A DNA stretch of 64,000 nucleotides, taken from NCBI GenBank assembly GCA_016702305.1, contig JADJEH010000017.1, positions 496,001-560,000 on the forward strand. The letters run 5' to 3'. The notes under the pieces are model-generated. The model saw only the letters and a list, made by a program, of their open reading frames with translations, did no database searches and was not told the origin of the DNA. Below are positions 24,408 through 33,891 of this stretch, piece after piece. This stretch comes from a bacterium (GTDB taxonomy: Bacteria > Electryoneota > RPQS01). The translations under genes were made by a program, and so were the position numbers. Each line of letters starts with the position of its first letter. The stretch's first letter is position 1.

Positions 24408-26440
24408 ACGAACAGCGTGAGCGAATGGCCGGCGCGGCGCTGTTTCTCGTGCTCATCGGGGCGGGTTGGGCGCCCTATCTCGTCGCGACAATGCGCGCGG
24501 GTTTTTACGATGCGCCGGCGGTTCTGTTCGGCGGTTTGTGCGGCATCGTCGCGGCGGCGTTTACGTACGACGCGGCGGAACGGATGCTTGGCGCGGGCCG
24601 CGGCGTTTACGCCAGTGCCGTTTTGGCGACGTTCATACCGACTGCGATTGTCATCAGCGAGCCGCCGCTGATGTCCTACGCGAGTCTGCTCTTTGTCACG
24701 TCAGCGGCGTTGTGGATGGCGGCGCGCGCCACCGAGAGCAATGTGCGCGAAGCGCTGGCCCTTATCGGGCTGCTGTCAGGTGTCGTACTCGCAGTCTTTG
24801 GTGTATGGCCGCCCGCCATGCTGCCGCTGTTAGCGCTATTCGTTTTGCGTGCGCGGGTGCGTGTGAGCATGCAGGCGATCTTGGCGACTTTGAGTCTGGC
24901 CCTGCTCGGCATTGTGGCGGAGAAATTCATCGCGCTGCCTTCGTTGTTTGAGAAACAGCCTGACGTGGCCGTCGTGCCGTGGGAAGCGGCGTTGCTGATG
25001 GCGCCATGGGCCGGATTTGCTGTTTGCACTGCTGCGGTCGGTGCGCGGTGGTATCGGTATGTGCTGATTTCTCTGGTGCTGTTGGCCGTCCTGCATGGAA
25101 AGGTCGGCGGCGAGTGGTTGGCGCTGCTTGGCGTCGCTGGACCATTTGCGGCAATCGCCATTGCCGCGTTTGTGCTCAAGTGGTTTGAACACGAAAGCGA
25201 AAACCGCTGGAAAGAAGCGCGCTGGATGGCGCTGATCGCGATGGCTTTGCTGCTTGTTCCGCCGCTGGCCCGAATCGCGCACTGGGAGCAGATGACGACC
25301 AATCGCAACTGGGCGATGGCGTGCGTCGCGGTGGCGACGGCCTTGGTAGTCGGCATGATCAAGGACAATCGGCGCTGGCTCTTCGGGGTTCATGCCCTGG
25401 CGGGCATGTTCATCGGTTCCTTGTGGTGGTATTTCTGGCCGCAGGAAGAACTCTACGTGGATGATGATGTTCGATCGGTACTTCCGCTCGATATCGTCCC
25501 GTGGTTCTTTGTGGCCTTTGCATTGGTGCGGATTACCGTACGCGTGCTCTATGGCCGACGGATGCCGCGCTCACTGCGTAAACCGGTCGCCGAGCATTCG
25601 TTCGAGCCGGTCATGTTCCGCCGCTTCGATGAACTTGGCCGCGCCGAGTGGAGTGGCGCGCCCGTGGCGGTCAATCTGCCGGATACGGACAGCGTCGACT
25701 TCGCCATCTTTGGTGACACGGCCGGATCGGAGTTTCCCTTTTCGTCGCGCCGCTCCGGCTACGCGGCGTTGCGTGCGTTAATGGCGCGACTAATCGAGCG
25801 TAAGCCGCGTTTTGTCGTGTCCACGGGAGACTTGGCCACGCAGGCCACGCATCTCGCCTACCGTCGCTTGCGTAAAACGCTGGGACATCTTCCCCTTCCG
25901 TTTATCACCACACCGGGGAATCATGATCTGGTTGAGCGCCGCATTGTGCAGGCGCAGTATTTTCGCGCGCTATTCGGGAGTGACCATGGCGACATCACGG
26001 TCGGCCCGGCGCGGTTGATATTGATCAATAACGCGTGGGGCAGTCTGAGCGACGCACAACTTGACTGGGTGGAGACGACGCTGGCCCGACCGACTGAGGC
26101 CGCGTTCACCCTCGTGTTTTGTCACAAGCCGATCTTTGATCCGCGCAGCGACGCCTACTACGGCATGGAGCACCGGCCGCACGCGGAGTGGCTGCATGAA
26201 CGCTTCGCGCGCGCCCAAATCAGCGCGGTCTTCTCGGGTCACATTCACAGCCTGCTGCACACCGAGCGGGACGGAGTGAACTATGTCATCTCCGGCGGAG
26301 GCGGCTCGAAACTGAAAAACACGGACGACCGCCACCACTATCTGTGGTGCCGCGTCGCACCGGACCACATGCGGATCACGGCGCACGACGTGGCCGCCGA
26401 CGCCGTACTATTTGAACTGACGCTAACTCCGCGCAGATGA
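24404..26440 (+). CDS. Polytopic membrane protein with C-terminal metallophosphoesterase domain
   Basis: The protein has 678 residues. ATG 24404 is chosen because it overlaps the upstream stop as ATGA. Residues 1-390 contain about ten or more hydrophobic segments. Residues 430-670 form a calcineurin-type phosphoesterase with all five metal/phosphate blocks: FGDTAG, STGDLAT, TPGNHDL, FCHKPIFD and GHIHS. The order is normal, so the enzyme should be active. Position between a core glycosyltransferase and a heptosyltransferase suggests dephosphorylation of an envelope lipid or sugar intermediate. LpxH-type lipid A phosphatases share the fold but have no membrane domain like this. Substrate unknown. 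Confidence 0.8.
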   Translation: MNEQRERMAGAALFLVLIGAGWAPYLVATMRAGFYDAPAVLFGGLCGIVAAAFTYDAAERMLGAGRGVYASAVLATFIPTAIVISEPPLMSYASLLFVTSAALWMAARATESNVREALALIGLLSGVVLAVFGVWPPAMLPLLALFVLRARVRVSMQAILATLSLALLGIVAEKFIALPSLFEKQPDVAVVPWEAALLMAPWAGFAVCTAAVGARWYRYVLISLVLLAVLHGKVGGEWLALLGVAGPFAAIAIAAFVLKWFEHESENRWKEARWMALIAMALLLVPPLARIAHWEQMTTNRNWAMACVAVATALVVGMIKDNRRWLFGVHALAGMFIGSLWWYFWPQEELYVDDDVRSVLPLDIVPWFFVAFALVRITVRVLYGRRMPRSLRKPVAEHSFEPVMFRRFDELGRAEWSGAPVAVNLPDTDSVDFAIFGDTAGSEFPFSSRRSGYAALRALMARLIERKPRFVVSTGDLATQATHLAYRRLRKTLGHLPLPFITTPGNHDLVERRIVQAQYFRALFGSDHGDITVGPARLILINNAWGSLSDAQLDWVETTLARPTEAAFTLVFCHKPIFDPRSDAYYGMEHRPHAEWLHERFARAQISAVFSGHIHSLLHTERDGVNYVISGGGGSKLKNTDDRHHYLWCRVAPDHMRITAHDVAADAVLFELTLTPRR

Positions 26441-27469
26441 AGATTTCCCGCTCCGTACCCAATCTGAATCCACACCGCATTCTGATGGTGCAGTTGCGGC
26501 GCATCGGCGACTGCCTGCTGTGCACCCCGGCGATTCGCGCCTTGCACGAGCGCTTTCCAGCCGCGACGATTGATTTTCTCGCGGAATATCCGGGCCGAAG
26601 AAACGCTGCGCGAACATCCGCTGCTGCGCAAGGTGTGGGTGGCTCCGATGGAAGGGCTTGGCGCAACAATTGAACTCATGCGTGCCTTGCGGCGTGAACG
26701 CTACGATCTGGCGATTGACTTCTTTGCGAACCCGCGCAGTGCACAGTTTGTCTTTCTGTCGGGCGCGAAAGTCCGCGCCGGTTTGCGCCGACGAGGCCGC
26801 ACGTGGGCTTACACACATCACTTTGAAGAAGAGCCTCACGATCGCGACGCGTATGCCGTGGACCTGCGGCTCGATATGCTGCGGCTGCTGGGTATTCCCG
26901 CGCATACGCGAGCGCTGGAAATTTTCTGCGATCAAGGCGACGCTGCCGCGCGCGCCCGCGTCAACAAACTTGTGGATGCCCAGACGGGCGTGCTCGTGGC
27001 CGTCGCCGCAGGCGGCGCCAATCCCGCGAAACGCTACCCGGCCGATCTAACGGCGCAGGTCATCGAGCTATTGCGCGCTTCCCATCTGGAGGTGATTCTC
27101 ACGAGCGGTCCGGGTGAAGCGGAATTCGCGCAGCGCATTCTGAAATACTTGCCCCGCCCTGTGCCGCATTTCGCTGATGCCCGTGTTCCCGATTTGGCGG
27201 CGCTCTATCGTCATTGCGCACTCTACATTGGACCCGATTCGAGCCCGAAGCACATTGCGGTCGCGTGCGGCTTACCGACGGTTACAATCTTCGGTCCCGG
27301 AAATCCCCAGAATTGGAACGATCCGCAGAATGAGCGCAACGTCCTGCTGGCCGCGCCCTGCGCGATGCGGCCGCACTGCGTCGAACTCGACTGCGCAAAA
27401 CTCGGACATATCGCCAAAATTCAGCCGCGTGAGATCTTGGCCGCGACGTTGAAGCTGCTGTTGGAATAG
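26437..27469 (+). CDS. ADP-heptose:LPS heptosyltransferase family (GT9), frameshifted
   Basis: The frame from ATG 26437 (ATGA overlap with the previous gene) encodes HRILMVQLRRIGDCLLCTPAIRAL, the GT9 start, up to DFLAEYPG. From about 26595 the next reading frame continues the homology (EETLREHPLLRKVWV, YDLAIDFFANPRSA) to the C-terminal AAGGANPAKRYP and YIGPDSSPKHIAVACGLPTVTIFGP, which binds the nucleotide sugar. Reading GG instead of GGG at about 26599-26601 restores a single protein of about 343 residues. The shift is either an assembly error or a recent lesion. Function: adds heptose to the inner core of lipopolysaccharide, in line with HldD at 43-44 kb. Confidence 0.85.
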
Positions 27470-27471
27470 AA

Positions 27472-27530
27472 AAGGCGACATTGCTGTCGCCTTGCGTGCT
27501 CGGTTGATTCGCACCGCGCCGTCGCGGTGC
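27472..27530. terminator. Tail-to-tail terminator hairpins
   Basis: First hairpin AAGGCGAC (27472-27479) with GTCGCCTT (27486-27493); second GCACCGCG (27511-27518) with CGCGGTGC (27523-27530). They separate the convergent heptosyltransferase and S4 genes. Neither has a long T run. Confidence 0.55.
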
Positions 27531-27539
27531 GTTCGATGG

Positions 27540-27922
27540 TCAGCTCCCGCGAAATTTATCAATGTCGCGGCGGTCCTTTTTCGTGGGACGGCGGCTCTGT
27601 TCCTTCTTGCCTGAATCGCGCCAGATTCGGTCGGACTCCTGAATCTGCCGAAACTTCTCGGCGGTCGCCGCATCCGTAATCTCTTCATACATGCGCGGCG
27701 CTTCTTTTTCGACAAATTGATGTCTTCGGCCTCAAGAATGCGAAAGGTGCGGTAAAGCCCCTTCATGCGAATCTTGATGATCACGCCGACATCCACGGTG
27801 TCTTTGGGATCGGCGAATTTCTCGCCGACCATGATCTTGCCCTTCTTTGCAGGCCTCCGTGGCCTGGGTGCGCGATTTGTAGAGCGCGCGCGATTCAGCC
27901 AAATATCAACCCGGAGTTTCAT
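27540..27922 (-). CDS. S4-domain RNA-binding protein (Hsp15-like), frame disrupted
   Basis: The start (MKLRVDIWLNRAR) is the S4 domain of the ribosome-associated heat shock protein Hsp15 group. The frame then leaves the family sequence and returns: a second frame supplies the typical RTQATEACK helix (about 27875-27850), the first frame resumes with KIMVGEKFADPKDTVDVG, and from about 27725 a third frame gives EAPRMYEEITDAATAEKF to the stop at 27540. At least three single-base indels are needed to restore a protein of about 127 residues. The start overlaps the upstream gene stop (ATGA). Multiple small indels suggest sequence errors more than decay. Confidence 0.7.
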
Positions 27923-28677
27923 GCGAGCCTCAGCCAGCCGTCTGCGGCGGCAATAGCGGCGGCCCGATGTTCCGGATCGAATTCGGCGTCGGCCAACAAA
28001 TGCGCCAAAGCCGCGACCACCGTGCCGGGCAACACGCGGTAGTGGTCATGCTCGCCGCGAGCAAGCTGCGCATAGACCGTCGGAAATTCCGTGATAATGC
28101 CCGTGAGGCGCGCCCCTTCACCTTCGGTCACCTCAAGCGCAGTCAAGTCCAGCAAGAGCGACGAAATATACGAGGCCGCGTCATCATCCGCCGCGCACAG
28201 CAGAGTGGCCAACGCCGTGAGGGCCCAGCCGTTTAGTCGGCCGTCCACGCCAGCATCGTGAAACGCGCAGACGCGCTGAAAGGCGTACACGGTTAAGCCC
28301 TCCGACCAGCGTTCCAGATGAATCTCCTCTACCGCACGTAGCGCGTGATCCTGCCGACTTACGTTGTCCGTCCACGATGGAAACAGCTCGCCCAGCAGGT
28401 TCACCGCATTGATCATAGCCAACGCGCGCCCGCGCTCGGGATACGAGAGAATGCGCCACAGGTAGTCGCGGGCAGCGGCGGGCTGCGAGATACGCGGTGG
28501 CTCGAGTTCGGCCACAGCTACCGCCAGCGCACGCGGCGGCACCGCGCCGCCAGCCGCCCAGTCCGCGCAAGCCCCCAGAAATTCCGAACAATCTTCTGCA
28601 TTGTTAACTCGCCGTAGATATTCTGATAAAGATAAACTTTCCCGTCCACACTTGCCACTCCGGGGTGTCCCGCTCAT
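27919..28677 (-). CDS. Protein of unknown function
   Basis: An open frame of up to 252 residues, rich in Ala and Leu, predicted helical, with several repeated LAxLL-like stretches (ALTALATLLCAADDDAAS, VVAALAHLLADAEF), which could be HEAT-like. No signal peptide or membrane segment. The start is uncertain: ATG 28677 would overlap the divergent peptidase start at 28676, leaving no room for promoters, and no convincing internal start is seen before about 28440. It is coupled to the S4 gene by a 4-nt overlap. I do not recognise the family. Confidence 0.5.
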   Translation of the reverse strand: MSGTPRSGKCGRESLSLSEYLRRVNNAEDCSEFLGACADWAAGGAVPPRALAVAVAELEPPRISQPAAARDYLWRILSYPERGRALAMINAVNLLGELFPSWTDNVSRQDHALRAVEEIHLERWSEGLTVYAFQRVCAFHDAGVDGRLNGWALTALATLLCAADDDAASYISSLLLDLTALEVTEGEGARLTGIITEFPTVYAQLARGEHDHYRVLPGTVVAALAHLLADAEFDPEHRAAAIAAADGWLRLA

Positions 28678-30121
28678 GAAACACTTGACTTTCCTTTGTT
28701 TGCTCTGTCTTCCCTTGTCGCTCTTCGCCGCGCCGGATGTCGCGCAGTTGCGTAAAGATGTGGGCGTCCTGGCCGCCGACGCGTTGGAAGGACGCGGTAT
28801 CGGAACTAAGGGGCTGGATAGCGCCGCCAGTTATATCGCGCAGCGCATGGCGCAGATCGGCCTCGATCCCGCGTTTGACGGCAGCTACTTTCAACCGTTC
28901 AAGATGGGCTGGGGCTTCACGCTCGGCGAGAAGAACTTCCTGACGTATAAAGACCAGACCATTGACACCAAGACCGGCATTATGCCGACCGGCTTCTCGG
29001 CGAAAGGCGAAGTGACGGGCAAGGTGCTCTTTGTCGGCTACGGCATCACCGCGCCCGAATTCGAATATGACGACTATGCCGGCATGGACGTGAACGGCGC
29101 CATCGTGCTGTGCATGCGCAAGGAGCCCGGCGAGTTCGATTCGACCAACAAGTTTGAAGGCGTGAACGCCACGCTCCACTCGGCGCTGCGCACTAAGGCC
29201 AGCAACGCAAAACAGCACGGCGCGGCGGCCATGCTGCTCGTGGATGGACCGCTCTATGCCGACACCTCCGAAGTCGAAGAGTTGGCAGCGCCCGCGACCA
29301 ATGAAGCCTATATTGACTGCGGTATGCCCGTGCTGCGTATTACGCGCGCCGCCGTGGCCAGGTTATTTCCCGAGTTTGAGCTCGACAAACTACAGCGTTC
29401 GATTGACTCCAACACGCAGCCCCGCAGCCTTGACGTCGTCGAAGACTCCGTCACGTTATCCACCGACCTCTCGCGCGAAGAAGTAGACGTCAAAAACGTC
29501 GCCGGTATTCTGCGCGGCGGCGATAACATCCTGGTCGTCGGCGCGCACTACGACCATTTGGGCTACGGTCAAAGCGGAAGCCTCGACGAGAAGCTCAACG
29601 TCATTCACAATGGCGCGGACGACAACGCCAGCGGTGTTGCGGGTATGCTGGAAACAGCGAGCATGCTCAAGGCCCAGCCGCTCAACGCAACCGTGCTGTT
29701 TGTGGCTTTCACCGCCGAAGAAACCGGATTGGGTGGCAGCGGTCATTTGGTGAAGAACTTCCCCTTGCCGTTCGAAAATGTCCGCCTGATGCTCAATCTT
29801 GACATGGTGGGCCGCTTGAATGAAAAGAACGATTTCACAGTTCTCTCGTGCAAGTCAGCCGAAGAGCTCGCCGACCTCGTCACACGCGCCGCAGTGGGAA
29901 CCGGCCTCAACATCACCTGCAAAGGCGATGGATACGGACCGTCGGATCACATGAATTTCTACCTCGCGGAAAAGCCCGTGCTGTTTTTCTTCACCGGCGC
30001 GCATGCGGACTATCATAAGTCCACGGATGACGCCGAGTTGGTAAATTATGACGGTGAAGCGAAGGTCGTGCAACTGGCGGTCAATGTCTTGCGCGAATTA
30101 GACGCGCCGCGAGTCCGTTGA
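28676..30121 (+). CDS. Secreted M28 family aminopeptidase with PA insert
   Basis: A 481-residue protein from ATG 28676 with a signal peptide (LTFLCLLCLPLSLFAA). A PA-like insert occupies about residues 100-215 and the zinc peptidase domain 285-475. Metal ligands and catalytic acids are visible: VGAHYDHLG, NGADDNASG, TAEETGLGG, NLDMVGRL and GPSDHMNFY. It removes N-terminal residues from peptides in the periplasm or outside. The next short frame encodes a PDZ domain that is usually the C-terminal part of this architecture. Confidence 0.88.
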   Translation: MKHLTFLCLLCLPLSLFAAPDVAQLRKDVGVLAADALEGRGIGTKGLDSAASYIAQRMAQIGLDPAFDGSYFQPFKMGWGFTLGEKNFLTYKDQTIDTKTGIMPTGFSAKGEVTGKVLFVGYGITAPEFEYDDYAGMDVNGAIVLCMRKEPGEFDSTNKFEGVNATLHSALRTKASNAKQHGAAAMLLVDGPLYADTSEVEELAAPATNEAYIDCGMPVLRITRAAVARLFPEFELDKLQRSIDSNTQPRSLDVVEDSVTLSTDLSREEVDVKNVAGILRGGDNILVVGAHYDHLGYGQSGSLDEKLNVIHNGADDNASGVAGMLETASMLKAQPLNATVLFVAFTAEETGLGGSGHLVKNFPLPFENVRLMLNLDMVGRLNEKNDFTVLSCKSAEELADLVTRAAVGTGLNITCKGDGYGPSDHMNFYLAEKPVLFFFTGAHADYHKSTDDAELVNYDGEAKVVQLAVNVLRELDAPRVR

Positions 30122-30447
30122 CGTACGTGAAGGCGACCGAACCCGCGGAGCAAGGCGGCGGCAGCTTCCGCGTCTATTTCGGCTCGATTCCCGATTACGC
30201 GCAGCCGGATTCGCTCATCGGTGTGCTGCTCTCCGGCACGAAAGAGGGCGGTCCCGCTGCGCTCGCGGGTATCAAAGGCGGCGACCTGCTCGTGCGTATG
30301 GGCAAGGTGACCTTGAACAATATCTACGATTTCGTCTTTGCGCTGCGCACCTACGCGCCGGGCGACACGGTGGATGTGGAATACGTGCGCGAGGGCAAGC
30401 ATGAACTGGCCAATGTCGTGCTGAAGACGCCGCCGATGAAGCATTAG
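30118..30447 (+). CDS. PDZ domain, probable C-terminal part of the M28 peptidase
   Basis: A 109-residue frame with a PDZ domain: FRVYFGSIPDY, VLLSGTKEGGPAALAGIKGGDLLVRMG, IYDFVFALRTYAPGDTVDVEYVREG. It has no signal peptide of its own, and M28 enzymes of this group often carry exactly this PDZ domain at the C-terminus, so I read it as separated by a single frameshift near 30105-30118. The alternative, a separate gene starting at TTG 30118 by TTGA overlap, is less likely because the product would stay in the cytoplasm. Confidence 0.7.
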   Translation: MTYVKATEPAEQGGGSFRVYFGSIPDYAQPDSLIGVLLSGTKEGGPAALAGIKGGDLLVRMGKVTLNNIYDFVFALRTYAPGDTVDVEYVREGKHELANVVLKTPPMKH

Positions 30448-30448
30448 T

Positions 30449-30844
30449 ATGCTCACCAACGCGATACTGTTCTGGTTCGCCTTGCTGGTGACGGCGGTCG
30501 TCAATGCCGTGCTGCGCGAAAAAGTTCTGAAGCCGTGGCTCGAGCCAGCGATCGGGAAGTGGGCGCACCAGCTAAGTGTCTTCACCGCGTTTGGCTTGAT
30601 GTTGGCGCTGACGGTGCTCTTTCTCAGCTTGCAGCGCGCGCCGTATACTGATGCGGATTTGTGGCGCATCGGATTCTTGTGGTGCGGCATGACCGTGCTG
30701 TTTGAGTTTGCGTTCGGCCGCTCGCGCGGCTTGAGCTGGGACAACCTGTTCGGAATGTATCGCTTCTGGACGGGCGAACTGTGGAGTCTGCTGGTGCTCA
30801 GCATGCTAATCATGCCCTTGCTGGCGGATAGACTTCTGAAATAG
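30449..30844 (+). CDS. Small integral membrane protein
   Basis: A 131-residue protein with four likely membrane segments (NAILFWFALLVTAVVNAVL, LSVFTAFGLMLALTVLFL, IGFLWCGMTVLFEFAF, LWSLLVLSMLIMPLLA). The conserved-looking pattern FEFAFGRSRGLSWDNLFGMY between segments 3 and 4 is distinctive. It starts one base after the PDZ frame stop, so it is probably co-transcribed with the peptidase. I do not assign a function. Confidence 0.65.
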   Translation: MLTNAILFWFALLVTAVVNAVLREKVLKPWLEPAIGKWAHQLSVFTAFGLMLALTVLFLSLQRAPYTDADLWRIGFLWCGMTVLFEFAFGRSRGLSWDNLFGMYRFWTGELWSLLVLSMLIMPLLADRLLK

Positions 30845-30867
30845 AAAACTGAACATAGGATACTGAA

Positions 30868-31923
30868 ATGAGCAAGGTAACCATGCTGGGGATATGCGTC
30901 TTGATGATCGCGTCGCTGGCCGTCGCGCAAACCGCCGATTCACTCTGGTACGAAGGCGAAACGCACATGCGGAACGTCAAACAATTGACATTCGGCGGCG
31001 AGAACGCCGAAGCCTACTTCTCCGCCGACGGAAAGTGGTTGGTCTATCAGGCGACGCGGGACAGCTTTGACTGCGATCAGATCTTCACATATAATCTCGA
31101 ATCGGGCGAATCAAAACTGGTCAGCACAGGCACGGGTGCGACAACGTGTTCATTTTTCGTACCGGGCCAGGATGAACTCGTGTTCTGCTCTACGCATGAA
31201 CACGGCGCGGAATGTCCGCTGAAGCCGGACCGCAGTCTGGGCTACGTGTGGGGTCTGTTTGAGTTTGACGTGTATAAATGCAAAACGGACGGCTCGGGGC
31301 TCGTGCGGCTGACCAATGAAAAGGGCTACGATGCCGAGGCCGCGGTCTCGCCCGACGGCAAGGAGATTGTGTTTACGTCGGGCCGCGACGGAGATCTCGA
31401 ACTCTATAAAATGAACATTGACGGCTCCAACGTCACGCGCCTGACGCATACTGTCGGCTATGACGGCGGACCGTTCTTCTCGCCCGACGGCAAGCATATT
31501 ATCTATCGCGCCTTTCATCCCAAGACCGCCGACGAATTCGCGCGCTGGCAAACGCTGTGGGCCAATCAGGCTGTGTCGCCCGTCCGCTTGGAAATCTGGA
31601 TTATGGACACCGACGGCAACAACCAACGGCAGGTCACGAATCTCAACTCGGCGAGCTTCTGTCCGTACGTTCATCCCTCCGGTGAGTGGGTGATGTTTAC
31701 CACAACCTATGCCGATAGTATGGGCAACCGTCGCATGCCTAACTTCGACCTGTTCCGCATCAAGCCTGACGGGTCAAACCTCGAACGTCTCACCTACGGC
31801 CCAACCTTTGACGGCTTCCCCATGTGGTCCTACGACGGCAAGAAAATCGTCTGGGCCAGTAACCGCGGCAAGCACGAAAAAACCAGCGAAACCAACATCT
31901 TCATCGCGGATTGGGTGGAGTAG
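30868..31923 (+). CDS. Secreted TolB-like beta-propeller (PD40 repeats)
   Basis: A 351-residue protein with a signal peptide (VLMIASLAVAQ). Repeats of the PD40/WD40-like type (AYFSADGKWLVYQ, AAVSPDGKEIVFTSGRDGDLELYKMNIDGSNVTRLT, FFSPDGKHIIYR, PMWSYDGKKIVWASNRG) make a propeller as in the C-terminal part of TolB. The TolB N-terminal domain is absent, so it is not the Tol-Pal TolB itself. Periplasmic protein-binding role likely; partner unknown. Same strand as the peptidase block, 23 nt after the membrane protein gene. Confidence 0.82.
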   Translation: MSKVTMLGICVLMIASLAVAQTADSLWYEGETHMRNVKQLTFGGENAEAYFSADGKWLVYQATRDSFDCDQIFTYNLESGESKLVSTGTGATTCSFFVPGQDELVFCSTHEHGAECPLKPDRSLGYVWGLFEFDVYKCKTDGSGLVRLTNEKGYDAEAAVSPDGKEIVFTSGRDGDLELYKMNIDGSNVTRLTHTVGYDGGPFFSPDGKHIIYRAFHPKTADEFARWQTLWANQAVSPVRLEIWIMDTDGNNQRQVTNLNSASFCPYVHPSGEWVMFTTTYADSMGNRRMPNFDLFRIKPDGSNLERLTYGPTFDGFPMWSYDGKKIVWASNRGKHEKTSETNIFIADWVE

Positions 31924-32010
31924 ATCGACAAGTCACCAACAATGCCTGCGCCGATGCCTTTGCGAGGTGGTGTGAGGCGAGATTTGCGCATTCAATTGTT
32001 GAGCGAAAAA

Positions 32011-32028
32011 CGTTGCAACTCTGCAACG
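32011..32028. promoter_or_regulatory. Inverted repeat upstream of the protease gene
   Basis: CGTTGCA-ACTC-TGCAACG, seven perfect pairs, about 60 nt before the clostripain-type gene. It may be an operator or a small hairpin; no T tract follows. Confidence 0.4.
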
Positions 32029-32088
32029 ATTTGAATAAATTCTAAACATTCCGAGCAGACAGATATTATTCCGGAAAGGCAGGAAACA

Positions 32089-33828
32089 ATGAGGCATCGT
32101 AAGATTCTATGGTTGGCGCTGCTGGGGCTGGCGTTTGCAGCCGCGCTGCTGGTAAGCTGCAGCTCCGACGACGGCGGCGACGATGGCGGCGGTCAGGCCG
32201 AATGGACCATCATGCTCTACGGCGCTGGCAACAACGACCTTGACCAGGCCAACAACGGTACGTCCTACATCGTGCAGGATGTGCAGGACATGGAGAAGGT
32301 CGGCAGTCAGGATGGCATCAACATGATCGCCATGGTATCGCGCTTCGGTGGCGGCGGAAATGCCCGCTACTACAAGATTGGCTTTCACCCGAACGAGAAT
32401 CCGAATGCGATAAGCTCCGAAGAGCTTCTGAATCTCGGCACGAAAGATATGTCCGACCCCGCGACATTAAAGGCCTTCATCAACTATTGCAAGCAGAATT
32501 TCCCCGCAAATAGGTATCAGTTGATTATTGACGACCACGGCGCGGGTTGGCCGGGCAGCTGCTCGGATGATCTCGCCGGTGCGGGCGGCCTATTGACGAT
32601 GCCCGAGTGCCGTGATGCGATTGCCACATCCGATCTCGGACGCGTGGACATTCTCACCTGGCATGCCTGTCTGATGAGCATGGCTGAAGTAGCTTACGAG
32701 TTGCGCAGCGTCTGCGAATACATGACCAGCTGCCAGTTCACGATGCCGATGGAAAATATTCTCGGCGCGGATTTGTGGCTGGGCTGGCTCAAAGACAACA
32801 AGACCTCGTCCAACGAGAACTATGCGCGCAAAGTTGTGGAAAGCGTCATCCAACGCGCGCAGTTCAAGCAGAAGACGACGCACTATGCGATGATCAAGAT
32901 GTCCGAAATGCAAAACCTCGGCGCGGCGCTGGGTACGTTCGGCAATATCCTCGTGCAGGAAGGCGGCCAGCATTGGGGCGAAGTCTTGAATGCGTGGAAC
33001 AGCACGCATGCGACGAATCTTGATAATCCGACCTATGTGGACATTCGCGAATTCACCAATCAGATTCAGGCACAGCCCACGCTCTCGACGATTAACCTGA
33101 TCGTCTCGAACTGCAACAACGTGCGCAACGCCATCAACGCCGCTGTGCCCTTCACCGACACGTACTTCCACCTCACCGACGCAGCCTGTACCGCGCGGTG
33201 GTTTGAATGTCTATATTCCGTGGCAGGTGAATCAATACGTGCCCGACTCGGTGAGCTATTCGAGCTTGCAATGGCGCGCCACGAATTGGCATTCGTTTGT
33301 TTCGACCTTCGTGCGTTCGCTCGGCGGTGGTGATCCTACCGCCGTTGCTGCTACAACAACAACACACAGTGCGCTGACAACGCGACGCAAGCCGACTGCA
33401 ACGGCGTCGGCGGAGTGTGGACCGAGGGCGCGACATGCGCTCAGGGCTGCGGCGGCGGCGGACAGCAGTGCGCCACAACCTGCGATCAGGCCTCTGCCAT
33501 TCAACTCAACCAGATCTATTCCTGTGACCTGCAGGGCGGTCGCGGTGCGGCGAATTGGTTCCGCGTGGGCATCACAACGGGAACCTTCCGCTTTGAAGTG
33601 GCTACGGCGCAAGGCAACGACTATGATGTGTACACCTTCTCACCCTGCGGCAGCGGACCTCGGATGTCAAAGCGAAGCGACCGGTTCGACGGAAGACTTC
33701 ACTTGCGACTTCACCGGCTCGGGGATCTCTTTATCGCCGTGGCCATCTGGGACGGCGGCGGCCCGTTTGATTTCCGTGTTACCCAAGTCGGAATCACCGA
33801 CCAACCGGGCTCGATCGCGCTGAAGTAG
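32089..33828 (+). CDS. Clostripain-type (C11) cysteine protease lipoprotein, multiple frameshifts
   Basis: The first frame gives a lipoprotein signal (AALLVSC) and the peptidase C11 core: WTIMLYGAGNNDLD, the catalytic His in IIDDHGAGWPG, and the catalytic Cys in WHACLMSMAEVAYEL. At about 33195 the homologous sequence moves to another frame (LNVYIPWQVNQYVPDSVSY). At about 33330 it moves again to a Cys/Asn-rich linker (CYNNNTQCADN) and a pre-peptidase-like domain (ANWFRVGITTGTFRFEV). It then shifts at about 33655 and back at about 33717, ending WDGGGPFDFRVTQVG. Four indels restore about 580 residues. Cleaves after basic residues in characterised relatives. Either assembly errors or a decaying gene; the clean compensation favours errors. 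Confidence 0.78.
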
Positions 33829-33848
33829 CGCGGTTTCTTCCTTTCAAT

Positions 33849-33882
33849 CGGGGGCGGTTCAGCGATGAGCCGCCCCTGTCTT
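33849..33882 (+). terminator. Rho-independent terminator
   Basis: GGGGCGG-TTCAGCGATGA-style loop-CCGCCCC followed by TGTCTTTC, between the protease gene and the esterase gene. It would be translated if the esterase were started at 33865, which argues for ATG 33892. Confidence 0.7.
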
Positions 33883-33891
33883 TCATGCACA

